Positions 24,787-32,847 of a stretch of DNA of 41,820 nucleotides are shown piece by piece. Under the pieces are notes generated by a model. That model did no database searches. It was not told the DNA's origin and saw nothing but the letters and a program-made list of their open reading frames with translations. Location of the stretch: NCBI GenBank assembly GCA_945860095.1, contig CAMAPP010000010.1:1-41820 (forward strand), written 5' to 3'. Origin of the DNA: Rhizobium sp. Q54 (GTDB lineage: Bacteria; Pseudomonadota; Alphaproteobacteria; CADEGL01). Numbering within the stretch: the first letter of the stretch is position 1; each line of letters starts with the position of its first letter. The position numbers and the translations under genes were made by a program.

Positions 24787-26994
24787 CTATTTCTCGGCCG
24801 CCGTGTAAACCCCGTCCCAGTCCGCTTGCGGCGGCGCGGCGCGGCATGCGGAAATGCGCCCGGCATAGAGGGCGTGGAGGGCCGCGAGCGAGGAAGGCGC
24901 CGCGGCGCGGCAAAGCGCGAGCGCCGCTTCGGCCGCGCCCCAGTCGCGCGCCCGGTAGGCCGCCAGCATCGCCGCGTGCGGCACGGCAAGGGCCTCCGCC
25001 TCGGCCGCGCCGAGCAGGGTAAAGACGCGCACGGGCTTGGTCTTGCCCTTCACGCGGATAAGATCGAGTTCGAGGGCGGGTTCGTCGGGCGCCGCGGCGC
25101 GCGTCGTTTCGCTGATCACGATATCGACGCCGTAGATCTTGCTTTGGCCTTCAAGGCGCGAGGCCAGATTGACGTCGTCGCCCAGCACCGAATAGTCGAA
25201 GCGCTGGTCCGAACCCATATTGCCGACGCAGCACATCCCGGTATTCACGCCGATGCCGACGCGCACCGGATCGAAGAGCTGGCCCGCCGCGCCCGCCTCA
25301 CCGGCCCAAAGCGCATTCAGGCGCGCGAGTTCCGCGCGCATCGCCGCCGCCGTCCGGCAGGCATTGCGGGCGTGCGCCGGATCGTCGAGCGGGGCGTTCC
25401 AGAACGCCATGATGCAATCGCCGATGTATTTGTCGATCGTGCCCTGGTGCGCCAGCACGACCTCGCTCATGGGCGTGAGATAGCGGTTGATGAAGCGCGT
25501 GAGGCCGTGGGCGTCGAGCTTTTCCGAGCGCGCGGTGAAATCCCGGATGTCGCAGAACAGGATCGTCATGTCGCGCATCTCGCCGCCGAGGGTAAGGCGT
25601 TCGGGATGCTCGGCCAGGCGGTTAACGACCGCGGGCGAGATATAGCGCGCGAACGCGCCGCGCACCCAGCGCCGCTCGGATTCCGTGCGCAGGAAGATAA
25701 GCCCCGTCTCGACCACATAGACCGCGACGATGACGAGCGAGGGATAGACGGGGTCGAACAGCCAGCGCCAACGATCGAAGGCGATCCAAGAGGCACCGAC
25801 CGCGAAGCCGACCGCCGCGATCCCAAGCGCGCCGCACCAGCGCGCGCCCACGCGCGGCAGCAGAACGATCAAGACGAGTCCGATTCCCAGCAGATACACG
25901 ACCTCGACCCCGAGCGCGAAATCGGGGCGCGACAAATACTCGCCGGAAAAGATTTGTTCGAGCAGCTCGACATAGATCTCGACGCCTGCGGCCGCCGGAT
26001 CGAGCGGCGTGATGCGCAAATCCTTCAAACCCGCGGCCGAGGTGCCGACGAACAGAACCCTGCCCTCGACGAGGGCCGGATCGAAGTCCGGCTCGAAGAT
26101 TTTCCAGGCCGGAATGAAGCGCTCGGGCTGGAAGCCGCTGTAATAAATCCACACCCGGCCGTTTTCGTCCGTGGGTACGACGAATTGGCCGATCTTGACG
26201 CGCGAGATTCCAGTCGATTCGCCGAAGCTCTCGACCCCGCTGGCCCCCGAAGCCTTGATGACGAAGGTCTGTTCGCCCTGCGCCACGCGCAAGGCCTCGG
26301 CGCCGAGCGAGGGGAGCAGCTCGTCGCCCATGCGCAGCATCAGCGGCGCGCGCCGGATGACGCCGTCGCGCTCGGGCAAGCCGGTGAGGCTGCCACTGCC
26401 CTCGGCCGCCGCCTCGAGCGCCGGCAGATTGACCACGGCACCGCGATAGGCGGGCACGAAGGGGCGCGGATCGTCGCCCGCGAAGGCGAAGCCGCCCTTC
26501 GCCGCCGGCGGGCGCGGGCCGCCCGAATCGGTCAGCACGAATCCGGTCACCACATGGCCGCGCGCGAGGGCCGCGGCAAAGACCGCGTCGTGATCGGGCA
26601 GGCCCTGAAGGCGGGCGCGCATCTCGCGATATTGCGGCGTCTGCGGCCACATCCGCGCCAGGGACGCGGGCGAGGTGCGGTCGGGTTCGGCGAAGACGAC
26701 GTCGAAGGCGATGACCGAGGCGCCGAGCGCGCCCAGGCGATCGGTCAATTCCGCGAGCTTGATGCGCGGCCAGGGCCATTGGCCGAGACGCGCGAGCGAT
26801 TCCTCGTCGATATCCACGATCCGGACGGGCGCCGCCGCATCGTACGGGCGCGGCTTCACCCGGTTATAGGCGTCGAATACCCAGAACCGCACCTGCTGCA
26901 CGAGCCACGGCTCGCTCGCGCGCAACCCAACCGCCGCCAGCAAGATCGCCAGCGGCAGCCAAAGGTGGATTCGCTTCGCGAAGAAACGACGCAT
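24787..26994 (-). CDS. CHASE2-domain class III adenylate/guanylate cyclase
   Basis: Membrane sensor cyclase of 735 residues. After one transmembrane helix (about 9-25), a periplasmic CHASE2 domain spans roughly 30-345 (DIDEESLARLGQWPWPR, AFDVVF, GRVLFVGTSAAGLKD). Three helices follow (about 360-380, 386-406, 413-435) and then the cytoplasmic class III cyclase domain (470-660). The metal-binding aspartates are Asp482 (FCDIRDFT) and Asp526 (KYIGDCIMAFW). Lys522 and Asp600 are at the base-recognition positions expected for ATP, and Asn609 and Arg613 (VNLASRLEG) are at the transition-state positions. It should therefore be active and make cAMP. The start at 26994 gives MRRFFAKR before the first helix; a longer frame upstream has no signal character. 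It opens the run cyclase, Slam-like, FecR, FecR. Confidence 0.92.
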   Translation of the reverse strand: MRRFFAKRIHLWLPLAILLAAVGLRASEPWLVQQVRFWVFDAYNRVKPRPYDAAAPVRIVDIDEESLARLGQWPWPRIKLAELTDRLGALGASVIAFDVVFAEPDRTSPASLARMWPQTPQYREMRARLQGLPDHDAVFAAALARGHVVTGFVLTDSGGPRPPAAKGGFAFAGDDPRPFVPAYRGAVVNLPALEAAAEGSGSLTGLPERDGVIRRAPLMLRMGDELLPSLGAEALRVAQGEQTFVIKASGASGVESFGESTGISRVKIGQFVVPTDENGRVWIYYSGFQPERFIPAWKIFEPDFDPALVEGRVLFVGTSAAGLKDLRITPLDPAAAGVEIYVELLEQIFSGEYLSRPDFALGVEVVYLLGIGLVLIVLLPRVGARWCGALGIAAVGFAVGASWIAFDRWRWLFDPVYPSLVIVAVYVVETGLIFLRTESERRWVRGAFARYISPAVVNRLAEHPERLTLGGEMRDMTILFCDIRDFTARSEKLDAHGLTRFINRYLTPMSEVVLAHQGTIDKYIGDCIMAFWNAPLDDPAHARNACRTAAAMRAELARLNALWAGEAGAAGQLFDPVRVGIGVNTGMCCVGNMGSDQRFDYSVLGDDVNLASRLEGQSKIYGVDIVISETTRAAAPDEPALELDLIRVKGKTKPVRVFTLLGAAEAEALAVPHAAMLAAYRARDWGAAEAALALCRAAAPSSLAALHALYAGRISACRAAPPQADWDGVYTAAEK

Positions 26995-27020
26995 CGGCGC
27001 TCGCGTCCTTAACCTTGCGC

Positions 27021-27314
27021 CTAGCCCGGTTGCTTCCGTTCGACTTCGACGAAGGCGAAGGGGTTGGGATTGACGTTTTCGACGTCGCGCTCGACGCCCG
27101 CCTGGCGGAAATAGCGGACTCCGGCCACGAGCGCGGCGCGCGTCGAGCCTTGCGGTCCTGAAAGACCCAAGGCGCCGTCGAGCACGGGCACGATGACGCA
27201 ATCATATTCGTGCCGATGAAAACCGGTCTTGGCACCCGGCGCGAAATCCCACCGCGTCACACGGACGCGGTCGTTATCGACTTGAAGCGTTGGAACCGCA
27301 CGCGCCGCGACCAT
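27021..27314 (-). CDS. small cupin-fold protein
   Basis: Single-domain cupin of 97 residues. The first cupin motif is present as the cluster GAKTGFHRHEYDCVIVPV, with His, His and Glu as possible metal ligands. The second motif is poorly conserved (VRYFRQAGVERDVENVN). The ATG at 27314 has GGGGAGG five bases before it. It lies 26 bases upstream of the CHASE2 cyclase on the same strand, so it might be the first gene of that transcript, although its content looks metabolic. Similar small cupins occur in catabolic clusters; no substrate is suggested. Confidence 0.75.
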   Translation of the reverse strand: MVAARAVPTLQVDNDRVRVTRWDFAPGAKTGFHRHEYDCVIVPVLDGALGLSGPQGSTRAALVAGVRYFRQAGVERDVENVNPNPFAFVEVERKQPG

Positions 27315-27440
27315 GCGCACCTCCCCGATTGCCGCGCCGACGGTATCGCGCCCGCACCCAAGCGGCAACTTCTTGCGCCGCGCGCCTTGCGCGCCTAGGA
27401 CAAGCACGGGACGGGGCGCTCGGAGGCGATTGCGCCGCGG

Positions 27441-27541
27441 CCAGAATCGGGGGAGACAGCAAACTGGGAGAGACCCGGAATCAGGGGAGACCCAGAATCA
27501 GGGGAGACCCGGGATCAGGGGAGACCCGGAATCGGAGGAGA
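27441..27541 (+). repeat. tandem repeat that multiplies a Shine-Dalgarno region
   Basis: Four to five units of 17 bases (type GGGGAGACCCGGAATCA) run up to the ATG of the SDR gene at 27543. The last unit, ending CGGAGGAGAC, supplies its ribosome-binding site. The other units each contain GGGGAGA, so several SD-like copies are lined up 5' of the gene. Confidence 0.8.
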
Positions 27542-27542
27542 C

Positions 27543-28259
27543 ATGGCAATGGCGGAAATTCTGGGCGCCGTGGTCACGGGTGCCGCGGGCGATCTCGGTG
27601 GCGCGGTCGCCGCATCGCTCGCCAAAGACGGCCATACGGTCTATGCGGCCGATCTTGTAGCCGCGCCGGAAGGCAAGAATATCGTTCCCGTCGTCCTCGA
27701 CGTGACCGACCAGGCTTCGTGCTTTGCGCTCGCGCGCCGCGCGGCGGCGGAAACCCGCCTCGCCCTGTGGGTCAACGGCGCGGGAATCTTCGTCAAAACC
27801 TCGGTCGCGGACGCCGACGAGGCATCCTGGCACAAGATCATCGCGGTCAATCTGACCGGCACCTTTCACGGCTGCTCGGCCGCGCTCGCGGCGATGAAGG
27901 CGACGGGCGGGCGGATCGTCAATATCGGCTCGCTCTCGGGCCAGCTCGGCGGCCGGGGCGTGCACCCGGCCTATAGCGCCTCGAAAGCCGGCGTTCATGC
28001 GCTGACCAAGAACTACGCGCTCGAGGGCGCGAAATGGGGCGTGCTCTGCAATGCGGTCGCGCCGGGCCCGATCGAGGGCAACATGGTGCGGAATTTCGGC
28101 GAGGCAACGCTGGAAAAACTGCGCGCGGGCAACCCCACCCGCGCGCTCGCCACCATGGCGGAGATCGTGCGCGCCGTGCGCCATCTCGGCGATCCGAGGA
28201 ACACGCACACCAATGGCGCGGTTCTCCAGATCAATGGCGGTATTCTGATGACGGGCTGA
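27543..28259 (+). CDS. SDR family oxidoreductase
   Basis: Short-chain dehydrogenase of 238 residues with the cofactor motif TGAAGDLGG near 12-20. NGAG stands at the usual NNAG position. The catalytic site is YSASKAG, with Tyr about 147 and Lys 151. The C-terminus has TNGAVLQINGGILMTG. The FabG-like pattern is clear, but it lacks the Arg or Asp cluster that would decide NAD or NADP. The start codon follows a tandem array of SD-like units. Its final codons and stop are themselves repeated three more times downstream (28246-28320). It faces the minus-strand RraA-like gene across about 65 bases. Confidence 0.86.
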   Translation: MAMAEILGAVVTGAAGDLGGAVAASLAKDGHTVYAADLVAAPEGKNIVPVVLDVTDQASCFALARRAAAETRLALWVNGAGIFVKTSVADADEASWHKIIAVNLTGTFHGCSAALAAMKATGGRIVNIGSLSGQLGGRGVHPAYSASKAGVHALTKNYALEGAKWGVLCNAVAPGPIEGNMVRNFGEATLEKLRAGNPTRALATMAEIVRAVRHLGDPRNTHTNGAVLQINGGILMTG

Positions 28260-28320
28260 GCCGGCCGATGACGAGCCGGTCGATGACGGGCTGAGCCGAC
28301 CGATGACGGGCCGAGCCGGC
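28246..28320. repeat. tandem repeat copying the end of the SDR gene
   Basis: Four units of 15 or 20 bases (type CGATGACGGGCTGAGCCGAC) begin with the last codons and TGA stop of the SDR gene and continue to the 3' end of the RraA-like gene. One unit is shortened to CGATGACGAGCCGGT. Confidence 0.75.
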
Positions 28321-28326
28321 CTCGGA

Positions 28327-29034
28327 TCAACCGTGAATCTTGTCGGCGTCGATATAGGCTTGCTTCATCTGTTCGACCGTGATGCCCGGAGTCTTGGCCG
28401 CACGGATGATGACGTCCTCGCGCTTGATGAGTTTATCCGACGCCTTCGGGATGTCGCGCGCGACTTCGTGTGGAATGACGACCGCGCCGTGACGGTCGGC
28501 GTGGATGAGATCGCCCGAGTGGACGAACATGCCGTGCACGTTCACCGACACGTCGAAATCGACCAGATGGACATAGGCGTGCGAGGGCGCGACGACGCCC
28601 GAAAGAAGCTGGAAATTCTCGGCGATCATGTCGAGATCGCGCACGCTGCCATTGGTGACGACCCCGAGACAGCCCAACGCCTTGTGGACGTTCGAATTGA
28701 CCTCGCCCCAGAACGAGCCGTAGCCCGGCTGGCCGTCGTCGAGATCCTGGATGATGGAAACGCAGGGCCGGGGCCCGTCGCCGAGATAGTCGAAATACTT
28801 GAAGCGCAGCGCCCGGTAGGCCTCGCCCTTGAGCGGCCCCGGCTCCTTCGCGCGCACGGTCGCGGTCTTGGCGTAGCCGACCATGGGCGGCAGATTCGGG
28901 AAGATGCAATTCAGCTGGCGCGTGGTGTAGCCGATGCCGCGCCGGGCGGGGGCGACGATTTCGAGGATATTGCAGATCGTCGGCGTGTCGAATTTGCGCA
29001 GCGCGGCGAGTTCCTCGGCATTGAGCGGCGTCAT
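28327..29034 (-). CDS. RraA family protein (4-hydroxy-4-methyl-2-oxoglutarate aldolase-like)
   Basis: Protein of 235 residues from the RraA/MenG-like family. The core motif is GCLGVVTNGSVRDLDMI, where Arg and Asp bind the substrate and metal in HMG aldolases, with GYAKTATVRA near 53 and DLIHADRHGAVVIP in the second half. Members are class II pyruvate aldolases of protocatechuate and gallate breakdown, oxaloacetate decarboxylases, or RNase E inhibitors. At 235 residues with extra N- and C-terminal helices it matches the catabolic branch better than the 160-residue E. coli RraA. The ATG has GGGGAG eight bases before. It lies 35 bases downstream of the DMT transporter gene on the same strand, suggesting uptake and cleavage of one compound. 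Confidence 0.85.
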   Translation of the reverse strand: MTPLNAEELAALRKFDTPTICNILEIVAPARRGIGYTTRQLNCIFPNLPPMVGYAKTATVRAKEPGPLKGEAYRALRFKYFDYLGDGPRPCVSIIQDLDDGQPGYGSFWGEVNSNVHKALGCLGVVTNGSVRDLDMIAENFQLLSGVVAPSHAYVHLVDFDVSVNVHGMFVHSGDLIHADRHGAVVIPHEVARDIPKASDKLIKREDVIIRAAKTPGITVEQMKQAYIDADKIHG

Positions 29035-29069
29035 TTCTGGTCTCCCCTTGTCCCTTGTCGGATCGAACT

Positions 29070-29969
29070 CTACCCGCCCCGCCGCACCTTGTCATCGCGC
29101 CCGCGCGCCTCGCGCCAGACGAGATAGAGTCCGCAGCCGACGATCGCGGTCGCGCCGAGCGCGGTCAACTCGTCCGGAAAATCGCCGAACCACAAATAGC
29201 CCAATGCCGTGCCGACGATGATCTGGCAGTAGGAGAAGGGCGCGAGAATCGCGGGCGAGGCGCGCGCATAGGCTTGGATGAGCAAATAATGCGACAGCCC
29301 GCCAAGCAGGCCCATCGTCGCCATGAGCGCCCAATCCCGCCAATCGGGCGCAACCCAAAGGAACGGCAAGGCCAGGCCCGCGATCAGCGTGCCCACGGCC
29401 CCGGTGTAAAACAGCGTCGTGAGCGGATGATCGAAGGACGCGAGCTTGCGCGTGATGATCTGGTACATGCCGTAGCACGCGGCCGACACGCAGACGAGCA
29501 AGGACGCCGGATGGAAACCCGCGAACCCCGGACGGACGATGACGAGCACGGCGACGAAGCCTATGGCCAAGACCACCCAACGATGGCGCTCGACCTTCTC
29601 GCCCAGCAGGGGAATGGAAAATCCGACCGCGAGCAGCGGCGCCATGAAATTGATGGCGATGCAATTGGCGAGCGGCACGAAGCGCAGGGCCGTGAAGAAC
29701 AGCCCCGTCGCGCACAAGATCAGCACCGCGCGCAGCAATTGCAGGCGCGGATTGCGCGATTTGAGATAGCGCAGCGCGTCGCGCCGCGCGAACAGGGCGC
29801 CGACGAAGATCATGTGGAAGGCGTAGCGCGCCCAAACGACCTCGGGGATGGGATAGGTCTTGCCGAGATGTTTCGCCATCGAGTCCATGACCGGGAAGAT
29901 CGTCACGGTCGCGACCATGAGCGCGATGGCGATCAGACGCGCGCGCGCCTCGGTCGGGGCGTGCGTCAT
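29070..29969 (-). CDS. DMT superfamily (EamA) transporter
   Basis: Inner-membrane permease of 299 residues with about ten hydrophobic segments arranged as two EamA repeats. The first repeat contains MDSMAKHLGKTYP and WARYAFHMI, and the second begins about LVCVSAACYGMYQI. The C-terminal LGYLWFGDFPDELTALGA is the usual EamA end motif. Start at 29969 gives MTHAPTEARARLIA just ahead of the first helix; a longer frame runs into a repeat region and is rejected. Members export or import amino acids and other small metabolites; specificity cannot be read from sequence. It is likely cotranscribed with the RraA-like gene. Confidence 0.9.
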   Translation of the reverse strand: MTHAPTEARARLIAIALMVATVTIFPVMDSMAKHLGKTYPIPEVVWARYAFHMIFVGALFARRDALRYLKSRNPRLQLLRAVLILCATGLFFTALRFVPLANCIAINFMAPLLAVGFSIPLLGEKVERHRWVVLAIGFVAVLVIVRPGFAGFHPASLLVCVSAACYGMYQIITRKLASFDHPLTTLFYTGAVGTLIAGLALPFLWVAPDWRDWALMATMGLLGGLSHYLLIQAYARASPAILAPFSYCQIIVGTALGYLWFGDFPDELTALGATAIVGCGLYLVWREARGRDDKVRRGG

Positions 29970-30065
29970 CGAATCATCGGGCCGGAAATCATCGGGCTGG
30001 TCAGGATTTCCATCATCGCGCGGCGGCGCAAGCTTAGCCCCTGACAGCCGCGCGCGCGATGGCCG

Positions 30066-30174
30066 CGCGCGACGGCTGCACACAAGGGCCTTTCCCGGAT
30101 CGCGCGCGATGGTCGCGCACAAGGGCCCTTCCCGGATCGCGCGCGACGGCTGCGCACAAGGGCCCTTCCCGGAT
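30066..30174. repeat. three-copy tandem repeat, 35-37-base unit
   Basis: Three units of the type CGCGCGCGATGGTCGCGCAC followed by AAGGGCCCTTCCCGGAT lie between the divergent DMT transporter and SDR genes. Each has an AAGGGCCCTT palindrome (the first has AAGGGCCTTT). The array fills much of the presumed divergent promoter region, and a partial unit precedes it near 30051. Confidence 0.85.
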
Positions 30175-30231
30175 CGCACGCCCCATCGACGGCCGAGAGC
30201 GCACGCGCCATCCTGGCGCGGGAGGCCATCG

Positions 30232-31017
30232 ATGACCCCATTCCCCGCGCCGTCCGATCACCGCGCGCGCTTGGACGGCCGCGTCGCGCTCGTTACCGGC
30301 GCCGGTGCGGGCCTGGGCCGCGCCTACGCGCTCGCCCTGGCCGCGCGCGGCGCGGATGTTGCGATCCACGACATCGACGCCAAATCCGCCGCCGAGACGG
30401 CGCGGCTCTGCCGGGCGCTCGGCCGGCGCGCCTGGTCGGACGGATACGATGTCGCCAATGTCGCCGAGGTGCGCCGCGCCCTGGCCGCGCTCGTGCGCAC
30501 GGCGGGCGGTCTCGACATCGTGGTCAACAATGCCGGCATCGACGAGGCCAAGACCACGCCGGAAATCGACGAGCGCGCCTTCGACCGCATGATGGCGGTG
30601 CACGTCAAGGGCACGTTCTTCGTCGCACAGGCGGCCATAGCACCCATGCGCGCGCGCGGCGGCGGTCGGATCATCAACATCTCCTCGATCAACGGCATGA
30701 TCGCCGACCGCACGGACCCGCATTACAACGCCGCCAAGGCCGCCATTCTCGGCATCACGCGCGCGCTGGCGCGCGAGCTTGCGCCCTGGAACATCCTGGT
30801 GAACGCCGTCGCGCCAGGCCATGTGGTGACCGACGCGACGCGCGCGCGCGGCGAGGCACGCATGCGCGAGGTGTCGCGGGAGCGCATCCCGCTCCGGCGC
30901 TACGCCATGCCCGAGGAAATCGCCCACACGGTCTGTTTCCTCGCCGGACCCGAAAGCGCCTTCGTCACCGGACAGGTCCTCTCGCCCAATGGCGGCGAAG
31001 CGATCGTCGGATATTAG
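30232..31017 (+). CDS. SDR family oxidoreductase (FabG-like)
   Basis: Short-chain dehydrogenase of 261 residues with TGAGAGLG near 22-29, NNAG near 98, the catalytic site HYNAAKAAI (Tyr and Lys), and a C-terminal YAMPEEIAHTVCFL with FVTGQVLSPNGGE. It closely resembles the SDR at 36553 (shared VHVKGTFF, AAKAAILG or SAKAAILG, RYAMPEEIAH, GGxxIVG[YF]), so the two are recent paralogues or one horizontally acquired family. The ATG follows GGGAGG by seven bases; a much longer open frame reaches across the repeat region and is rejected. An Asp at the end of beta-strand 2 (HDIDAK) predicts NAD use. Confidence 0.87.
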   Translation: MTPFPAPSDHRARLDGRVALVTGAGAGLGRAYALALAARGADVAIHDIDAKSAAETARLCRALGRRAWSDGYDVANVAEVRRALAALVRTAGGLDIVVNNAGIDEAKTTPEIDERAFDRMMAVHVKGTFFVAQAAIAPMRARGGGRIINISSINGMIADRTDPHYNAAKAAILGITRALARELAPWNILVNAVAPGHVVTDATRARGEARMREVSRERIPLRRYAMPEEIAHTVCFLAGPESAFVTGQVLSPNGGEAIVGY

Positions 31018-31024
31018 GGCGCCG

Positions 31025-31312
31025 TCACGCCGCCTTGAATGGCCGCACGGTCAATTTTTTCGCCTGCTCCTGTACGGCGGCAATGTCGAACGCCATTTGC
31101 AAGCCGAGCCAGGTCTCGGGACTCGAGCCAAACGCCTTCGACAGCCGGAACGCCATCTCGACCGAAACGCCGGTCCTGCCGTTCAAGAACTCGGATAGCG
31201 CCTGGCGCGTGATGCCCAATCCCTTCGCTGCGGCCGTCACCGAGAGACCAAGCGGTTCGAGGCATTGGCGGCGCACGATGCCGCCGGGATGGGGAGGATC
31301 GCGCATGCTCAT
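31025..31312 (-). CDS. higA: HigA-type antitoxin, XRE family
   Basis: DNA-binding antitoxin of 95 residues. It starts MSMRDPPHPGGIVRR, the typical HigA N-terminus (HPGxxL). The helix-turn-helix is in the region LSVTAAAKGLGITRQALSEF with NGRTGVSVEMAFRL, and the C-terminal part reads GSSPETWLGLQMAFDI, a HigA signature. The gene is intact. It lies 12 bases downstream of the toxin gene, which is frameshifted, so the antitoxin is probably an orphan. It may still repress its own promoter. Its end is seven bases from the converging SDR stop. Confidence 0.9.
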   Translation of the reverse strand: MSMRDPPHPGGIVRRQCLEPLGLSVTAAAKGLGITRQALSEFLNGRTGVSVEMAFRLSKAFGSSPETWLGLQMAFDIAAVQEQAKKLTVRPFKAA

Positions 31313-31324
31313 ATCGAAGCTCCA

Positions 31325-31602
31325 TCAGTGATAATCGACATAGTCGACATCGAAGGCGTCGGCGGAGGCAAAACGGAACGTCACCCGCCAATTGGCCGAC
31401 ACCCAGACGGCAAAATGGCCCTTGAGACGGCCTTTCAGCGGATGCAACGAAATCCCGGCAGATTCATGTCGGCGGGCCCCCGCGCGCGGTCGAGGGCGGA
31501 CAAGATATCGCGCAGCTTCTCGACGTGGCCGGGCCCGACGCGACGCGCCGTCCGACCTTCGTAAAGATCCTCGAGCCCACGGTGCCGAAAAGACCGAATC
31601 AC
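31325..31602 (-). pseudogene. higB: higB toxin gene broken by a one-base deletion
   Basis: Two frames together make a full RelE/HigB-type toxin. From a GTG at 31602 the protein reads VIRSFRHRGLEDLYEG and later MNLPGFRCIR, then a stop. One frame over it continues HPLKGRLKGHFAVWVSANWR and ends FDVDYVDYH, the usual HigB C-terminus. The switch is near 31441-31452, where CGTTGCATCCG would need one more T to give the usual GFRLHPLKG. Total length 278 bases is one short of 93 codons. An ancestral nuclease toxin that cuts mRNA on ribosomes is thus inactivated, unless the base was lost in sequencing. Confidence 0.8.
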
Positions 31603-31651
31603 GCGGGAAGGATAAGGGGTCGAATGTCGCCCGTCAATTGATAGGCGACGG

Positions 31652-32815
31652 TTATGCCGCCACGACTCGCAGTTCGAGCGGCACGCGGCTCATCACCTCG
31701 CAGCCCTTCTCCGTGACCACGATGACCTGCGACAGCCCCACGCCCCATTCGGCGTAAACCCGGTGCGTCATCGGAATGTGGAACACCATGTTTTCCTCGA
31801 GCGGGCGATGGTTGTCGACCATGAGGCCGAACCCCGATTCCTCGGCCCAGGTGGGCGGAAAGCCGATGCCCACGGGATAGCCGTAAACGTCGTGAAACAG
31901 GATCTGGTCGCGGATTTCGGCGACGCGCTTGCGCCCGGCCTCGGCGACCGAGGCGGCGGTTACACCCGCGCGCGTGGCGGCGATCATGTCCTCGACCGTC
32001 GCCGCGGCGCGCTTGGCGAAATCGGCGATGCGCGGCGCGGGCGGGCCGACCACGGCGGTGCGCATGATCGGGCTGTGATACCAAAAGAGCGAGGGCGACC
32101 ACTCGAGGAACACGGTCTCGCCGCGTTTGATCGTACGGCCGTTATTGCCGTTGTGGGGCATGCCCGATTTCGAGCCCGAACACACCATGGGGTGGACCGA
32201 AAACGCCAGCGAATCGGCCTCGATCAAAAGCCCCGCCGCGACGGCGCAAATGTGCGAATCGGTTACGCCCTCGGCGATGGCCGCGTACGCCGCCTCGATG
32301 CCCGCATCCGTGATCGCCGAGGCGCGGCGCATCAGCGCGAGTTCCGCGTCCGTCTTCACCAGGCGCACCAGCTCGACCACGGTCGAGGAACCGACGACGC
32401 GCGCGGGCGCCAGCGCCGCCGCAAGCTTGGCGTGCAGTCGCGGGGTCAGATACCGGCTATTGTCCTCGACCCCGATGGTGCCCTTGAGCCAGGAACGCGC
32501 AGCGAGCGATTTCTTGGTCTCGGCGATGTAATCCGCGCCGGTATCGTAATAATCGACGCCGCAGGCGACCGCGGTCATCTCGAAACAGCCGCGCTCGAAC
32601 TGCCACAACACCATCACCGGCTCGCCCTCGGCGGGCATCAGCAGGCATTGGTAATCCCACAGATTGAGGGTGTGGTGGCCGCACAGATAATAGATGTTCG
32701 GCGCGGAATGGACGATCAGGATATCGATGCCGCGCACCGCCATGGCTTGGCGCACGCGCCCCCGCCGGGCGGCGAATTCGGCGGCGGTGAAATAGACGTC
32801 GCGTTCGACGGCCAT
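31652..32815 (-). CDS. M24 (pita-bread) family hydrolase lacking the metal ligands
   Basis: Protein of 387 residues with the creatinase N-terminal domain (about 1-150) and the pita-bread catalytic domain (155-387). All five metal ligands of aminopeptidase P-type enzymes appear replaced: first Asp by Glu238 (VFLEW), second by Pro249 (YHSPIMRT), His by Val315 (PVGIG), and the two Glu by Pro348 (VFHIP) and Ser362. The catalytic His is kept (His221 in MPHNG). This pattern matches metal-independent members such as creatinase and ectoine hydrolase, so a C-N hydrolase for a small compound is more likely than a peptidase. The ATG at 32815 has AAGGAG before it. It follows the M81 gene by 32 bases on the same strand. 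Confidence 0.85.
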   Translation of the reverse strand: MAVERDVYFTAAEFAARRGRVRQAMAVRGIDILIVHSAPNIYYLCGHHTLNLWDYQCLLMPAEGEPVMVLWQFERGCFEMTAVACGVDYYDTGADYIAETKKSLAARSWLKGTIGVEDNSRYLTPRLHAKLAAALAPARVVGSSTVVELVRLVKTDAELALMRRASAITDAGIEAAYAAIAEGVTDSHICAVAAGLLIEADSLAFSVHPMVCSGSKSGMPHNGNNGRTIKRGETVFLEWSPSLFWYHSPIMRTAVVGPPAPRIADFAKRAAATVEDMIAATRAGVTAASVAEAGRKRVAEIRDQILFHDVYGYPVGIGFPPTWAEESGFGLMVDNHRPLEENMVFHIPMTHRVYAEWGVGLSQVIVVTEKGCEVMSRVPLELRVVAA

Positions 32816-32847
32816 GATCGGCTCCTTATTCTGTGCGGTGTTCGGTC

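Noticed and set aside
24826-27012. 728-codon plus-strand frame opposite the CHASE2 cyclase
   Set aside because: The cyclase on the minus strand has all catalytic residues; the antisense product has no recognisable domain.
784-32815. An ectoine or hydroxyectoine utilisation pathway, suggested by EutB-like and ectoine-hydrolase-like proteins
   Set aside because: The two genes are about 30 kb apart, and no deacetylase, transaminase or ectoine transporter gene is present; only family-level similarity supports it.
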